Shown here: in pieces, positions 16,931-26,895 of the stretch
Numbering within the stretch: the stretch's first letter is position 1
Layout: each line of letters opens with the position of its first letter
Origin: Mesobacillus subterraneus
Lineage (GTDB): Bacteria > Bacillota > Bacilli > Bacillales > Cytobacillaceae
DNA length: 64,000 nt
Direction of reading: 5' to 3'
NCBI RefSeq assembly: GCF_020524355.2
Contig: NZ_CP129019.1
Location: 1,054,001-1,118,000, forward strand
The notes under the pieces: model-generated
What the model was told of the DNA's origin: nothing
Seen by the model: the letters and a program-made list of their open reading frames with translations, nothing else
The model's database searches: none
Made by a program: the position numbers and the translations under genes

Positions 16931-17755
16931 ATGTCAGTAGTAACAGATCAGTCGAATACTTCTGTAAAATATACACAGAATTCAGCAAAAGAGGATACAA
17001 AAAAGGTTGTATATGAAACAAAGGATCTGAATCTCTGGTATGGTGAAGGCCATGCTTTAAAGAATATTAACCTTGCGATTAACGAGAATGAGGTTACAGC
17101 TATCATTGGCCCATCTGGTTGTGGTAAGTCTACTTATATCAAAACGTTGAACCGTATGGTAGAACTTGTCCCGACTGTGAAGATTTCTGGGGAGATTTTA
17201 TACAGAGGAAGAAACATTCTTGAAAAATCGTACCAGGTAGAAGATTTAAGGACAAGTGTCGGGATGGTGTTCCAAAAGCCTAACCCATTCCCTAAAACTA
17301 TATATGAAAATATCGCTTACGGCCCTAAGATTCATGGAATCCGTGATAAAAAGATCCTTGATGAAATTGTCGAAAAGAGCTTGAGAGGTGCTGCCATCTG
17401 GGATGATGTAAAAGATCGATTGAACCAGAATGCATACGGCTTGTCTGGGGGACAGCAGCAGCGTATTTGTATCGCCCGTGCCCTTGCCATTGAACCGGAT
17501 GTCATCTTGATGGATGAACCGACATCAGCGCTTGATCCGATATCAACATTGAAGGTAGAGGAATTGGTCCAGGAATTAAAAAAAGATTACAGTATCATCA
17601 TTGTTACTCATAATATGCAGCAGGCTGCACGTATTTCTGACAAGACTGCATTCTTCCTGAATGGAGAAGTCATTGAGTTTGCTGAAACTGATAAGATTTT
17701 CTCAAATCCATCTGACAAGAGAACAGAGGATTATATTACTGGACGTTTCGGTTGA
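16931..17755 (+). CDS. pstB: Phosphate ABC transporter ATPase PstB
   Basis: A 274-residue ABC ATPase with Walker [10 protein letters not shown] (about residues 60-68), signature LSGGQQQR, Walker [13 protein letters not shown] and switch histidine VTHNMQ. It powers PstCA. A 25-residue polar N-terminal extension precedes the fold. B. subtilis has two ATPases (pstBA, pstBB) here; this locus has one. Ribosome site GGGAGGGG is 7 bases upstream. Confidence 0.96.
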   Translation: MSVVTDQSNTSVKYTQNSAKEDTKKVVYETKDLNLWYGEGHALKNINLAINENEVTAIIGPSGCGKSTYIKTLNRMVELVPTVKISGEILYRGRNILEKSYQVEDLRTSVGMVFQKPNPFPKTIYENIAYGPKIHGIRDKKILDEIVEKSLRGAAIWDDVKDRLNQNAYGLSGGQQQRICIARALAIEPDVILMDEPTSALDPISTLKVEELVQELKKDYSIIIVTHNMQQAARISDKTAFFLNGEVIEFAETDKIFSNPSDKRTEDYITGRFG

Positions 17756-17786
17756 TTGAATTATTTCATGGGAAGGATGATGATGT

Positions 17787-18446
17787 ATGGTAGTTAGAGG
17801 GAAGTTTGATGAAGACTTAAAGACATTGCATGAAAAGTTGCTGGAACTAGGGAACTTTGCAGTCAATGCGCTTAATCAATCTCTAGAAGCCCTTGAAAAA
17901 AAAGATATTGAGCTTGCTTTGAAAATTCTTGAAGATGACGCGAACGCTAACCTTCTCGAAGAAGAAATCAATGATTTTGCTATCCTTTTGATTGCGAAGC
18001 AACAGCCTGTAGCTGTGGATTTAAGAAGGCTGATCGTTGCGATCAAGATCGCAACTGATATCGAGCGAATGGCGGATTTTGCTGTAAACATCGCGAAATC
18101 GACGATCAGGATAGGGAAAGAGCCTCTTGTAAAGCCAATTAAGCATATCAAGCAGATGCACGAAATTTCACTTGAAATGCTTAAGTTATCATTAGAAGCT
18201 TATAACGAAGAGGACCTGGGTAAAGCAAGACAGGTTGCGCAAATGGACGATCAGGTTGACGAACTGTATGGGCAGACAATCAAGGAGCTTTTGAGCCTTG
18301 CTCAAACGAAGCCCGAGCAGCTGGCGCAAATCACCCAGCTCTCATTTATCAGCCGTTACCTCGAACGCTCAGCAGACCATGTAACAAATATAGCCGAAAA
18401 CGTCTTTTACCTGGTAAAAGGGAAAAGATACGATCTAAATCAATAA
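17787..18446 (+). CDS. phoU: Phosphate signalling protein PhoU
   Basis: A 219-residue all-helical protein with two PhoU repeats, each with the metal-binding E/DxxxD-type motif (DIERMADFAVNIAK near 90; YLERSADHVTNIAEN near 190). PhoU damps Pho signalling through PstB and the histidine kinase when phosphate is plentiful. It is the last gene of the operon, 31 bases after pstB. The B. subtilis pst operon has no phoU, so this is a lineage difference. Confidence 0.94.
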   Translation: MVVRGKFDEDLKTLHEKLLELGNFAVNALNQSLEALEKKDIELALKILEDDANANLLEEEINDFAILLIAKQQPVAVDLRRLIVAIKIATDIERMADFAVNIAKSTIRIGKEPLVKPIKHIKQMHEISLEMLKLSLEAYNEEDLGKARQVAQMDDQVDELYGQTIKELLSLAQTKPEQLAQITQLSFISRYLERSADHVTNIAENVFYLVKGKRYDLNQ

Positions 18447-18453
18447 GCGATTA

Positions 18454-18481
18454 AGGAGCAGGGATTCCCTGCTCCTTTTTC
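18454..18481 (+). terminator. Terminator of the pst-phoU operon
   Basis: GGAGCAGGGATTCCCTGCTCC perfect stem followed by TTTTT. Confidence 0.9.
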
Positions 18482-18507
18482 TATGAAAATTCAAAAATAC
18501 AATGAGA

Positions 18508-18530
18508 AAGACCCTCCAAAAGAGGGCCTT
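18508..18530 (-). terminator. Terminator of yqzD-yqzC
   Basis: On the minus strand GGCCCTC/GGAGGGTC with a TTTT loop, followed by TTTCTCATT, just after the yqzC stop. Confidence 0.65.
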
Positions 18531-18540
18531 CTTCATTTCA

Positions 18541-19026
18541 CTATCTATTTTTCGTGATAATTTTCGCGATTTGATGATAATCCAGGCCGCTTTTTAGTTC
18601 GTACTTCCCGATTTGTACCTTTGTATGGTAGCCCTTATCAATCAGGAATCGCTCGAATTTGCTCTCGTCATCGACGATTCCCTGACTTTCAAGCATTGTC
18701 GCTACATCGCCGGGTGACATGCCGCTCGCAATTATGAGCGTGAATTTCTTTTCTTCTTTTACTTCTTCTACTTTTTCTTCTTTCTCAGCAGGAGCTTTTT
18801 CTTTTGGTTGTTCTTCTTTCACGACTTCTGCTTTTTTCTCGTTAAGTTTGGCAAATTCGCCGCTGTTCAACACCTTATAGCCTTCTTTTTCGAGGATCTT
18901 CTTGGCATCTGAAACGGCAACTTTCTTCTCTGGTTCTTTTTCAGCTATTACGCTGCTGCCTGCCCAGAGGAATATCGCTGCAAAAATAAGTCCTAATGCG
19001 AATGCTTGCGCTGTGCGTTTATTCAT
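18541..19026 (-). CDS. yqzC: Membrane-anchored MltG/YceG-like C-terminal domain protein
   Basis: A 161-residue protein with an N-terminal signal anchor (AFALGLIFAAIFLWAGSSV), a lysine/glutamate-rich low-complexity linker (about residues 65-95), and a C-terminal stretch beginning LIIASGMSPGDVATMLESQGI that resembles the LysM-like part of endolytic transglycosylase MltG. The catalytic glutamate domain of MltG is absent, so it is probably not a transglycosylase. Its ATG overlaps the yqzD stop (ATGA). Matches B. subtilis yqzC in place. Confidence 0.75.
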   Translation of the reverse strand: MNKRTAQAFALGLIFAAIFLWAGSSVIAEKEPEKKVAVSDAKKILEKEGYKVLNSGEFAKLNEKKAEVVKEEQPKEKAPAEKEEKVEEVKEEKKFTLIIASGMSPGDVATMLESQGIVDDESKFERFLIDKGYHTKVQIGKYELKSGLDYHQIAKIITKNR

Positions 19027-19397
19027 ACGATCTGTCCTTTATCAACAAATTCATTAATGATTTCCTGGACTTCCTTGTTTGAAAGTGAGGATTGTTTGGC
19101 AATTTGATTTATATTCATCCCTTGCTGGGCAAGCGACCATACCTGATTTTTTATGATAGCGTGAATTTGGTTTTTGCCAGTATTGAATGAAGATTGCTTA
19201 TCCAGGGTTGTATCGTTGACGAGCAATTCTTCCTCCAGTACCTTAAGCTTTTTCTTGATCTGGTATAGATCCTGGATTTGCTGTATTGTCAGCTGGTCGA
19301 TTTCTTCACGCAACTCTTTATATGGATCTTTCAAGAAAAAAGAAATTGCGAAAAGAAGCGCGGCCAGGACAAAAAGAATGATAATCATGTAGCCCAT
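19023..19397 (-). CDS. yqzD: Single-pass membrane protein with coiled coil and helix-turn-helix-like end
   Basis: A 124-residue protein: N-terminal membrane helix (about residues 4-22), a heptad-like charged helix (KELREEIDQLTIQQIQDLYQ region, 27-60), and a C-terminal segment (GMNINQIAKQSSLSNKEVQEI) that looks like a small helix-turn-helix. Such a membrane-tethered DNA-binding layout is an inference. It is translationally coupled to yqzC by a 4-base overlap and starts after GGGAGG. Confidence 0.7.
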   Translation of the reverse strand: MGYMIIILFVLAALLFAISFFLKDPYKELREEIDQLTIQQIQDLYQIKKKLKVLEEELLVNDTTLDKQSSFNTGKNQIHAIIKNQVWSLAQQGMNINQIAKQSSLSNKEVQEIINEFVDKGQIV

Positions 19398-19727
19398 CTG
19401 TTATTCCTCCCGAGCTGTTATTAGAACACATAGAATTAGTTTACCATTCAAGGTAGGAAAATTCGATTTATATTTTTTTCCTGAAAAAAAAATGATAGTT
19501 TTGTCTTATTATGATTTCCAGTCGCTGTAAAGGCTGTCGAATCCCCGCCATATTTGTAATCCTAAAAGACTATTGAAAAATTAATAAACGTTTTTGCGCA
19601 GAGTATCCAACAAGCTGCAAATTACGACAATTTGCGTTCATTGTGGCTGGGAGACGAACATGCTAACATAAATTTAACGATTATATTTTCAATTCCATTA
19701 ATATAATGATTAATTTGGGGGTGCATC
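19398..19727. other. 330-base intergenic region, nothing firm
   Basis: Divergent gap between yqzD and the DUF4912 gene. It is AT-rich, with a TATAAT at about 19700 without a well-spaced -35, and a small inverted repeat CAAATT/AATTTG at about 19617. No RNA, riboswitch or ORF is recognisable. Confidence 0.5.
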
Positions 19728-20150
19728 GTGGCGAAGAAGACGCATTCTATGACCAAGCATCAGGATCAATTAGTTGCGAGAATCCTTTCACCTGGCAAAC
19801 TATTTGTTTACTGGCAGCTTCATGATGAAAAAGTGCAGTTCATTTGCAAGTATTTTTACATACCGGAAGATCAGCCCACTAGAATCCTGCGCTTATACGA
19901 TCATGACTCCATGAAAGTCATTCATGAAGTCATTCTTCGTCATGGTGTGTCAAGCTGGCTGTTCAAAGGAGTTAAACCTACCGGGAATTACTATGTTGAA
20001 CTGGGAATTAAACGAAGCAGAGAGATATTCTTTCCATTGCTAAAATCAAGTCCGGCTATCCAGCAAAATGAAAGTCAAATAATGGTGGACAAACCACTGT
20101 CACCTGGGTGGGCCAAATTTTCCGAAGGTAAGCACCTACACATATTATGA
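19728..20150 (+). CDS. DUF4912-type protein
   Basis: A 140-residue soluble protein whose core (LSPGKLFVYWQLHDEK; GNYYVELGI) matches my recollection of DUF4912, a small domain often found with glycosyltransferases and glucan-branching proteins. GTG start after GGGGG. It is first in an apparent three-gene unit with a family 4 glycosyltransferase and an unrecognised protein. Function unknown; a carbohydrate-linked role is inferred from context. Confidence 0.65.
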   Translation: MAKKTHSMTKHQDQLVARILSPGKLFVYWQLHDEKVQFICKYFYIPEDQPTRILRLYDHDSMKVIHEVILRHGVSSWLFKGVKPTGNYYVELGIKRSREIFFPLLKSSPAIQQNESQIMVDKPLSPGWAKFSEGKHLHIL

Positions 20151-20174
20151 GAGTATTGAAGGGAGCATCCTTAA

Positions 20175-21418
20175 GTGAAAGGCAGCCTTAGTCAAAAAGA
20201 GAAAACAATCCTGATGCTCTCATGGGAATACCCACCTCATATAATAGGCGGGCTTGCGAGACATGTACATGCGCTGTCAATTGAACTTGCTAAAAGCCAT
20301 CAGGAAATTCATGTTATAACCAGTAAACCCTACGATAGTCAAGACTATGAAAATCATGGATCTGTCCATGTACACCGGGTTAATCCCATTAATGACCTGG
20401 ATCCCGATTTCCTTTCCTGGATGGGCGGCTTGAATCTTGCAATCATCGAAGAAGCTTTGAGAATGGCAAGACATATTGAATTTAATGCTGTTCACACCCA
20501 TGACTGGATGACAGGCCCAGCCGCTGATTTTATCGGCAGAACATTTGATATCCCACTGATTGCAACGATTCATGGTACAGAATTCGGGCGTAATAAGGGG
20601 ATTTTTACCGAGCTTCAGCAGTTTATTTCCAGGAAAGAAAATGAACTTTGCCATTCTGCAGATGAAATCATTGTATGCAGCGATTTTATGAGATCTGAAG
20701 TCAACTCATTATTTAAAGTTCCCCACAACAAAATCACAGTGGTCCCTAATGGGGCTCTACTAGAAAAAGCAAATGAACCTGATTTCGATATTGAAGAGGT
20801 ATATCCGTTCATTTCGGGCAAGAAACTGGTTTTTTCAATAGGAAGAATCGTTAAGGAAAAAGGATTCCAAACTTTGATTGAAGCAGCTGAACATCTGAAA
20901 CATAAAGCTGCGGAACTATGCTTTGTGGTAGCGGGAAATGGTCCGTTATTAGAAGAGTATAGGGAAAAGGTTGTGGAGATGGGATTGGATGAGTTCGTAA
21001 ATTTTATAGGGTTTGTTAATGAAGAAGTCCGTTCCGCTTTAATGAAAAGGTCAGATGTAGCTGTTTTTGCCAGCAGCTATGAACCCTTTGGCCTGCCGCA
21101 GCTGAGGCACTTTCGGCTGGCATCCCGACAGTCGTCGCAAAAACCGGAGGGTTGCAAACATTGATTGAGGATTTCAAAACCGGGTTCCATATGCAGCCTG
21201 GAAATGAAGAAAGCCTTGTCCATATCATTAATTGGATTCTTGAAAATGATGCTCATGCGGAGGAAATTGGCCGAAACGGTATGATGTCAGTTCAAGATAA
21301 ATTCAGCTGGGAACGAAATGCAAGGACAACAGATACACTATATATAAGAGCGATATCAAACTATTGCCATAAGGAGGGTATTAATGAAGACAAATGCTTA
21401 TCTCAAAATAGAAAATGA
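20175..21418 (+). CDS. yqgM: Family 4 glycosyltransferase (apparent frameshift)
   Basis: A GT-B glycosyltransferase of about 414 residues. The N-terminal half has SWEYPPHIIGGLARHV and HTHDWMTG as in glycogen-synthase-like GT4 enzymes; the C-terminal half has FSIGRIVKEKG and SSYEPFG. The frame breaks near 21098: EPFGLP is followed in another frame by AAEALSAGIPTVVAKTGG, the expected donor-site motif, if one G is restored. The tail then runs to 21418 and overlaps the next gene by 35 bases. GTG start at 20175. Likely a sequencing error. B. subtilis has a glycosyltransferase, YqgM, at this place; acceptor unknown. Confidence 0.78.
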
Positions 21419-22016
21419 AGAAAACTTTGAATACAGCAGGAAACCATTAATTTTTAGTCCTGGCATATGGGTAAACGGAAAAGTCTATTGGCTTGGGAAT
21501 GTAACGGAGAAACTTTTGCCACAGGAAGATTTATCAATAAAAATCAAACAGGCAAATGTACATTCAAGGATAGAGTTTTTCAATCTCTATGTGACGAACC
21601 ATTCCAAAGTTGGCAAAGAAGCGAAATTGATCTTGATGCAGCGTCATGCGGATAGTGTTAATGAACAATTCAGTTTTGTATCACCAAATGAAGATGTCAT
21701 CTTTCACTTTGCAGATAAAAGAATCTATCTTGTAAACGGTTTGAACAGCAATGGCAGGATGAAACAGTGTACAGTCCAGCCGTTATGGAATGTGAGCACT
21801 GAGCGACTCTGGAACTGCCGGCAATCAGGAAAGCTTAATTATCAGCCAATGGCAAAGGGTTCTGCAGCCAGCCTTTTTTCGCTCGATTTGCAAATCGGTC
21901 CTCGTGAAACACAAAAAAGCAGCTGCTGGATGATCGAAGGAAATGAAAAAAATATGGTTGTTCATCTGAATGAAATGCTTTTAAAAAACACACTAGCAAT
22001 TCCCGACAAAAAGTGA
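21384..22016 (+). CDS. Uncharacterised protein downstream of the glycosyltransferase
   Basis: A 210-residue soluble protein that I do not recognise. No signal peptide or membrane helix is evident. It is rich in aromatic beta-type segments (SPGIWVNGKVYWLGN; VIFHFADKRIYLVNG), compatible with a beta-sandwich. The start follows AAGGAGG by about 8 bases and lies inside the end of the glycosyltransferase gene, so the two are translationally linked. It may take part in the same sugar-related process. Confidence 0.7.
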   Translation: MKTNAYLKIENEENFEYSRKPLIFSPGIWVNGKVYWLGNVTEKLLPQEDLSIKIKQANVHSRIEFFNLYVTNHSKVGKEAKLILMQRHADSVNEQFSFVSPNEDVIFHFADKRIYLVNGLNSNGRMKQCTVQPLWNVSTERLWNCRQSGKLNYQPMAKGSAASLFSLDLQIGPRETQKSSCWMIEGNEKNMVVHLNEMLLKNTLAIPDKK

Positions 22017-22072
22017 TATTATAGAAAAGTCGTATGCACGAACCTAGCTTGAATAGTTTGGAGGGAAATTAC

Positions 22073-22222
22073 ATGCGTGTAAATATTACATTAGCTTGCA
22101 CAGAATGCGGAGAGCGCAACTATATTTCTAAAAAAAATAAGCGTAACAATCCAGATCGTCTTGAGCTTAAGAAATACTGCTCTAGAGATAAGCGCGCAAC
22201 TACACATCGCGAAACAAAATAA
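22073..22222 (+). CDS. rpmG: 50S ribosomal protein L33
   Basis: A 49-residue L33 with [19 protein letters not shown] and a C-terminal KKYCSRDKR. Only one CxxC pair plus a lone cysteine is present, so it does not have the full four-cysteine zinc ribbon. It matches B. subtilis RpmGA, which also sits next to yqgM-yqgN. The start at 22073 follows GGAGGG; the frame is open from 22034 but without a site. Confidence 0.93.
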   Translation: MRVNITLACTECGERNYISKKNKRNNPDRLELKKYCSRDKRATTHRETK

Positions 22223-22255
22223 GCAGCGGGATTTTTCCCAGCTGCTTTTTTGTTT
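22222..22255 (+). terminator. rpmG terminator
   Basis: AGCAGC-GGGA/TCCC-AGCTGCT stem with a T run. Confidence 0.8.
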
Positions 22256-22376
22256 GTCTAAAAACCTATAAATCATTTCTCCGGGACTGCCAGGAATGGT
22301 ATTGTTAATATATAATTCAGATAGATGTTCAGAAATCTTTGCATATAAGAGCCTATATAGTTAGGGGGAAGCATGG

Positions 22377-22946
22377 ATGGATGCAAAAAAAGACCTGAGA
22401 AAAAGTATAACAGCAAAACTAGGAGAGCTGAGCCTGCCACAATATGAAGACCTGAGCTATCAGGTTGCGCAACAGTTATTTCAAACGGATGAATGGATTG
22501 ATGCTTCAACAATCGCAGTCACTGTTTCGAGATCTCCGGAAGTTGATACTTTCCAGATCATCAGACAAGGCTGGGAACAAGGGAAAAGGATTGTCGTCCC
22601 AAAATGCGAGCCAAAGTCCCGCCAATTAAACTTCAGGACATTGAAGAGGTTTTCCGAACTGGAATCAGTCTATTATGGTTTATTGGAGCCGATCGTTTCC
22701 GAAACGAAGTCAGTAAGCGCTGATGAAATAGACTTAGTGGTTGTGCCGGGACTCGCTTTTTCAAGAGACGGGTACAGGCTCGGGTTCGGGGGAGGATACT
22801 ATGACCGTTTTCTGGCAAACTATCAAGGATATACGGTGTCCCTGGCGTTTAAAGACCAGATTGTTCATGAAGTCCCTGTTGAAAATCATGATATCCCGGT
22901 ACGTAAAATAGTCAGCAGTGAAGGAGTCATCATCATTGGGGATTGA
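22377..22946 (+). CDS. yqgN: 5-formyltetrahydrofolate cyclo-ligase
   Basis: A 189-residue enzyme that closes 5-formyl-THF to 5,10-methenyl-THF with ATP. Diagnostic motifs are VVPGLAFSRDGYRLGFGGGYYDRFL near residues 122-142 and the N-terminal basic helix KKDLRKSI. Start preceded by GGGGGAAG. It overlaps the following DUF92 gene, suggesting co-transcription. Position matches B. subtilis yqgN. Confidence 0.93.
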   Translation: MDAKKDLRKSITAKLGELSLPQYEDLSYQVAQQLFQTDEWIDASTIAVTVSRSPEVDTFQIIRQGWEQGKRIVVPKCEPKSRQLNFRTLKRFSELESVYYGLLEPIVSETKSVSADEIDLVVVPGLAFSRDGYRLGFGGGYYDRFLANYQGYTVSLAFKDQIVHEVPVENHDIPVRKIVSSEGVIIIGD

Positions 22947-23730
22947 CCAGCTCTTGGTAATTGGGTTTATTGCTATATTCTCGATAGCTTCAGGTTTTAT
23001 TAAATTATTGAAACCATCGGGAGCATTTGCTGCTTTTTTAACCGGTTTGCTCGTATGGGCAGGATTCGGTTTGAAGGGACTTATCTTAATGGGAGTTTTC
23101 TTTCTAACCTCCAGCTTCCTGTCCAGGTATAAAAGTAAGGTGAAGGAACAACTGGGAGAAATACATGAAAAAGGCTCGGCAAGGGATTGGGCCAAGGCCC
23201 AAGTAGCTGCAAATGGTGGTACTGCAGCTTTTGCAGGCCTTGGTAATTTTCTGTCACCTGATCCGGTCTGGCTCCTTGTCCTTGCCATCTCCCTAGCCAG
23301 TGCCAATGCAGATACATGGGCATCAGAACTCGGTGTTTTAAGTAAACAGCAGCCAATATCGATCAAATCTTTTAAAAGGGTGCCACGAGGAACTTCGGGT
23401 GCGATTTCTGGTTTTGGTACGGCAGCTTCAGCAGCAGGTTCCTTATTGATTGCTTTAACCGCTTTATTACTTTTCGGCGGAGATCCTGTTTGGGTGTTAT
23501 TCGTGTTTTTGTTCGGGCTGGCAGGGTCGTTGGCAGACACCGTGCTTGGTGCCTATTTTCAAGCTGAATTCAAATGCGTTCACTGCAATGTTCTTACTGA
23601 AAAATTAACCCATTGCTCCATGCCAACTAAGCAGGTTTCAGGCTTTAACAGAATGAACAACGACGCCGTGAATTTTGTCTCATGTTTTACAGTGGCTATA
23701 CTGGGAATGTCATTATATAATATGCTTTAA
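22936..23730 (+). CDS. DUF92 family membrane protein
   Basis: A 264-residue polytopic protein with about six to seven hydrophobic segments and the DUF92 motifs ARDWAKAQVAANGGTAA, ANADTWASELG and GSLADTVLGAYFQ. Distant plant and bacterial relatives have been linked to phytyl-phosphate kinase-type chemistry, but the function here is unknown. TTG at 22936 is chosen because AAGGAG lies 9 bases upstream; GTG at 22918 is the alternative. It overlaps yqgN by 11 bases. Confidence 0.8.
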   Translation: MGIDQLLVIGFIAIFSIASGFIKLLKPSGAFAAFLTGLLVWAGFGLKGLILMGVFFLTSSFLSRYKSKVKEQLGEIHEKGSARDWAKAQVAANGGTAAFAGLGNFLSPDPVWLLVLAISLASANADTWASELGVLSKQQPISIKSFKRVPRGTSGAISGFGTAASAAGSLLIALTALLLFGGDPVWVLFVFLFGLAGSLADTVLGAYFQAEFKCVHCNVLTEKLTHCSMPTKQVSGFNRMNNDAVNFVSCFTVAILGMSLYNML

Positions 23731-23766
23731 AACCATCCGAATTGAAATGTAACAAAATGTTTATAA

Positions 23767-23780
23767 TGATAACGGTTACT
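23767..23780 (+). promoter_or_regulatory. Weak cre-like site after a TATAAT upstream of ldh
   Basis: TGATAACGGTTACT overlaps the end of TATAAT (23762-23767) and matches the cre consensus with two mismatches around the CG centre. No good -35 is seen at 17 bases. CcpA control of ldh is possible only. Confidence 0.3.
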
Positions 23781-23860
23781 CAGAAGAAAAGCCATATATT
23801 CAGCTGAGAAGAAAAAGTACAATTAGAATAACTAATAATTTTAACAAGGTGGGATTCTAG

Positions 23861-24805
<945 letters not shown>

Positions 24806-24817
24806 GGACAGATGGAT

Positions 24818-24847
24818 GGGCTGCCAATTAGTGCAGCTCATTTTTTT
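24818..24847 (+). terminator. ldh terminator
   Basis: GGGCTGC/GCAGCTC stem, then CATTTTTTTG. Confidence 0.75.
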
Positions 24848-24855
24848 GCTATTTA

Positions 24856-24905
24856 GCGGCCCTCCAGCGCTTATCGGGGCTGACCAAGGCGCTTGCACTT
24901 TTCTT
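24856..24905 (+). repeat. 3' fragment of the dispersed palindromic element
   Basis: GGCCCTCCAGCGCTTATCGG and the following GGCGCTTGCACTTTTCTT match the right third of the element at 7443; the left part is missing. Confidence 0.8.
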
Positions 24906-25010
24906 ATGTAATCGTTTTCTTCTATTATATATACTCCTTACGATTGTTCTTGTAAAGATGCGTGGATAAAAAATTGATTTTATTCCCAAAATAAAAAGGG
25001 AGGGATATAT

Positions 25011-25208
25011 ATGGCAAGGAAGATGCTTTCGATTTTCATGCTTGGTCTGGCAGGTTATCTTGTTTTTGAGAACAGGTACAGGGTCATGAATATGCTTCTT
25101 GGCAACAAGTTTTTACGCCGATTAGCCGTGGGTTCAATCATGGGTCTTCCGGGTATAAGAAGCAAAATGATGGATTCATTATTCTCAGGACCTTCGGAGT
25201 TTCAGTAA
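25011..25208 (+). CDS. Small membrane-associated protein
   Basis: A 65-residue basic protein with an N-terminal hydrophobic stretch (MLSIFMLGLAGYLVF) and a basic, glycine-containing end. AGGGAGG lies upstream and a terminator follows, so it is probably a real gene. It stands directly before gluP, where B. subtilis has the small gene yqgO; homology to YqgO is not established. Confidence 0.65.
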   Translation: MARKMLSIFMLGLAGYLVFENRYRVMNMLLGNKFLRRLAVGSIMGLPGIRSKMMDSLFSGPSEFQ

Positions 25209-25230
25209 AAAGACCTTTTTAGGTCTTTTT
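25207..25230 (+). terminator. Terminator of the 65-residue gene
   Basis: AAAAAGACCT/AGGTCTTTTT stem. Confidence 0.75.
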
Positions 25231-25343
25231 CTGTTTTGAGGGCTCTTGATATCTTGCAAATGAATCTTTAGTTTATAATAATTTTATAGAGGAAAAAATA
25301 AATACATATCAACGGCTTGGACCGGAGCAGGAAAGTAGGGGAG

Positions 25344-26895
25344 ATGTTGGCTTTTTTGGAAGAGTATTTGTACTGGAAGGTCACGGAATTCCTGATTGTG
25401 AAGAAGGAGTATCGTATCCTCCAGTTATCACAGGAACATGGAGAGCTATGGCTGGAAAAGACAGAAAACAAGAATACGCAGGTTGTTCGCCTGCTGCATT
25501 ATAATCTTGATTGGAGCAACTGGCTGCTCCGTGATATCGGGATGACTGCGGAGAATGGAGACAGAATCCGCAGGAAACTTGCCAAAGGAGAGTTGAAGAT
25601 TCTTAACCTCTACTTTAGTGCGTATTCGCCAGTAGACGATTATGAATTTAGAATGACCGAACCGACCCTTTCTGAAAATGGCAAGGTAAATGTTGAGTCC
25701 ATTATAGTGGACCGGGCCAATGCGTCTGAAGCATTATGGAAAATAGAAAATAGGATGGATGGCAACATCGAGATTGATCTTGCAGAGGAATACTCTGTCG
25801 ATGATATAGAGTCTATAAAGAAAAAAGCTCTTTCCAGCGCGGTTGGTCGTGCAAAGGAAGAACAATCGATATTTAATTATGGGAAGCCTTTTTTCACTTA
25901 TCTATTCATTGCAGTACAGGTGCTTATGTTCCTGGTTCTTGAGGCAGCGGGGGGGAAGCACGGATACTTCAACGCTGATAAAATTTGGTGCAAAATTCAA
26001 CCCTCTTATACTTGAGGGAGAATGGTGGCGGTTTTTCACACCAATTATCATCCACATTGGGCTGCTCCACCTATTCATGAATACACTCGCTTTATACTAC
26101 TTAGGGACGATGGTTGAACGACTTTACGGCAATTTGCGGTTTTTGTTTATATATATTTTCTCAGGTTTCGCCGGAGTCCTGGCAAGCTTCATCTTCAGTC
26201 CAAATCTTTCAGCAGGTGCGAGCGGCGCGATATTTGGTTGCTTTGGAGCTTTACTTTATTTTGGTGTCGCTAAACCAAGACTGTTTTGGAGGACATTGGG
26301 ACTGAATATCCTTGTAGTGCTTGGAATCAACCTTGCTTTTGGCTTTACCATTCCTGGAATCGATAATGCTGGACATATAGGAGGTCTTGTCGGAGGATTT
26401 GCATCAGCAGGTATTCTCCATCTTCCTAAGAAGAAACGTCCACTGCTTCAATCAGCATTCCTGGTTGTATCAGTTGCTGCAGTTTTTTTATCCATGCAGT
26501 ATAGTTTTAGCGGCAAAGCAAATTTAGTAGATGAAAGTTCAATATTGATGCTTGCACAACAGCATATAAAAGCGGAAGAGTACGAGCAGGCAAATGAACT
26601 GCTTACGGATTATCGCCAGTTAGAGACACTTTCATCGGAATCATTATTCATGCTTTCTTTTACTGAAATCAAGCTGGGTCAGCTTGAAGATGCTAAAAAT
26701 AATCTTCTTAAGGTTATTGATATGTCTCCTGACTTCCATGAAGCCTATTACAATCTGGCATTGATTTATTTCGATGAAAAAGACCTTGATAATGCTCAAA
26801 CATTTGCGAAAAAGGCGGTAGAGTTAAATCCTGGGGAGGATAGCTATCGAAAAACACTTGAACAGATTAATTATTTTCTTGAAGAAGCTGCTTGA
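25344..26895 (+). CDS. gluP: Rhomboid-family intramembrane serine protease GluP (apparent frameshift)
   Basis: About 517 residues when joined: a soluble N-terminal domain (1-185), a rhomboid core with catalytic serine in GASGAIFG and histidine in NAGHIGGLVGG, and C-terminal TPR-like repeats. It matches B. subtilis GluP/YqgP, which cleaves membrane proteins such as magnesium transporter MgtE with FtsH. The frame changes at seven G (25949-25955): VLEAAGG is followed in another frame by STDTSTLIKFGAK, and one G fewer restores it. The HxxxN motif (HLFMNTLALYYLG) is intact. ATG at 25344 is favoured over 25317. Confidence 0.85.

Noticed and set aside
22761..23540. 259-residue minus-strand open frame opposite yqgN and the DUF92 gene
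   Set aside because: Antisense to two well-supported overlapping genes and with atypical composition; a codon-bias shadow.
23735..23765. Rex operator before ldh
   Set aside because: TTGAAATGTAAC... lacks the symmetric TTGTGAA/TTCACAA arms, so no redox-sensing site could be supported.
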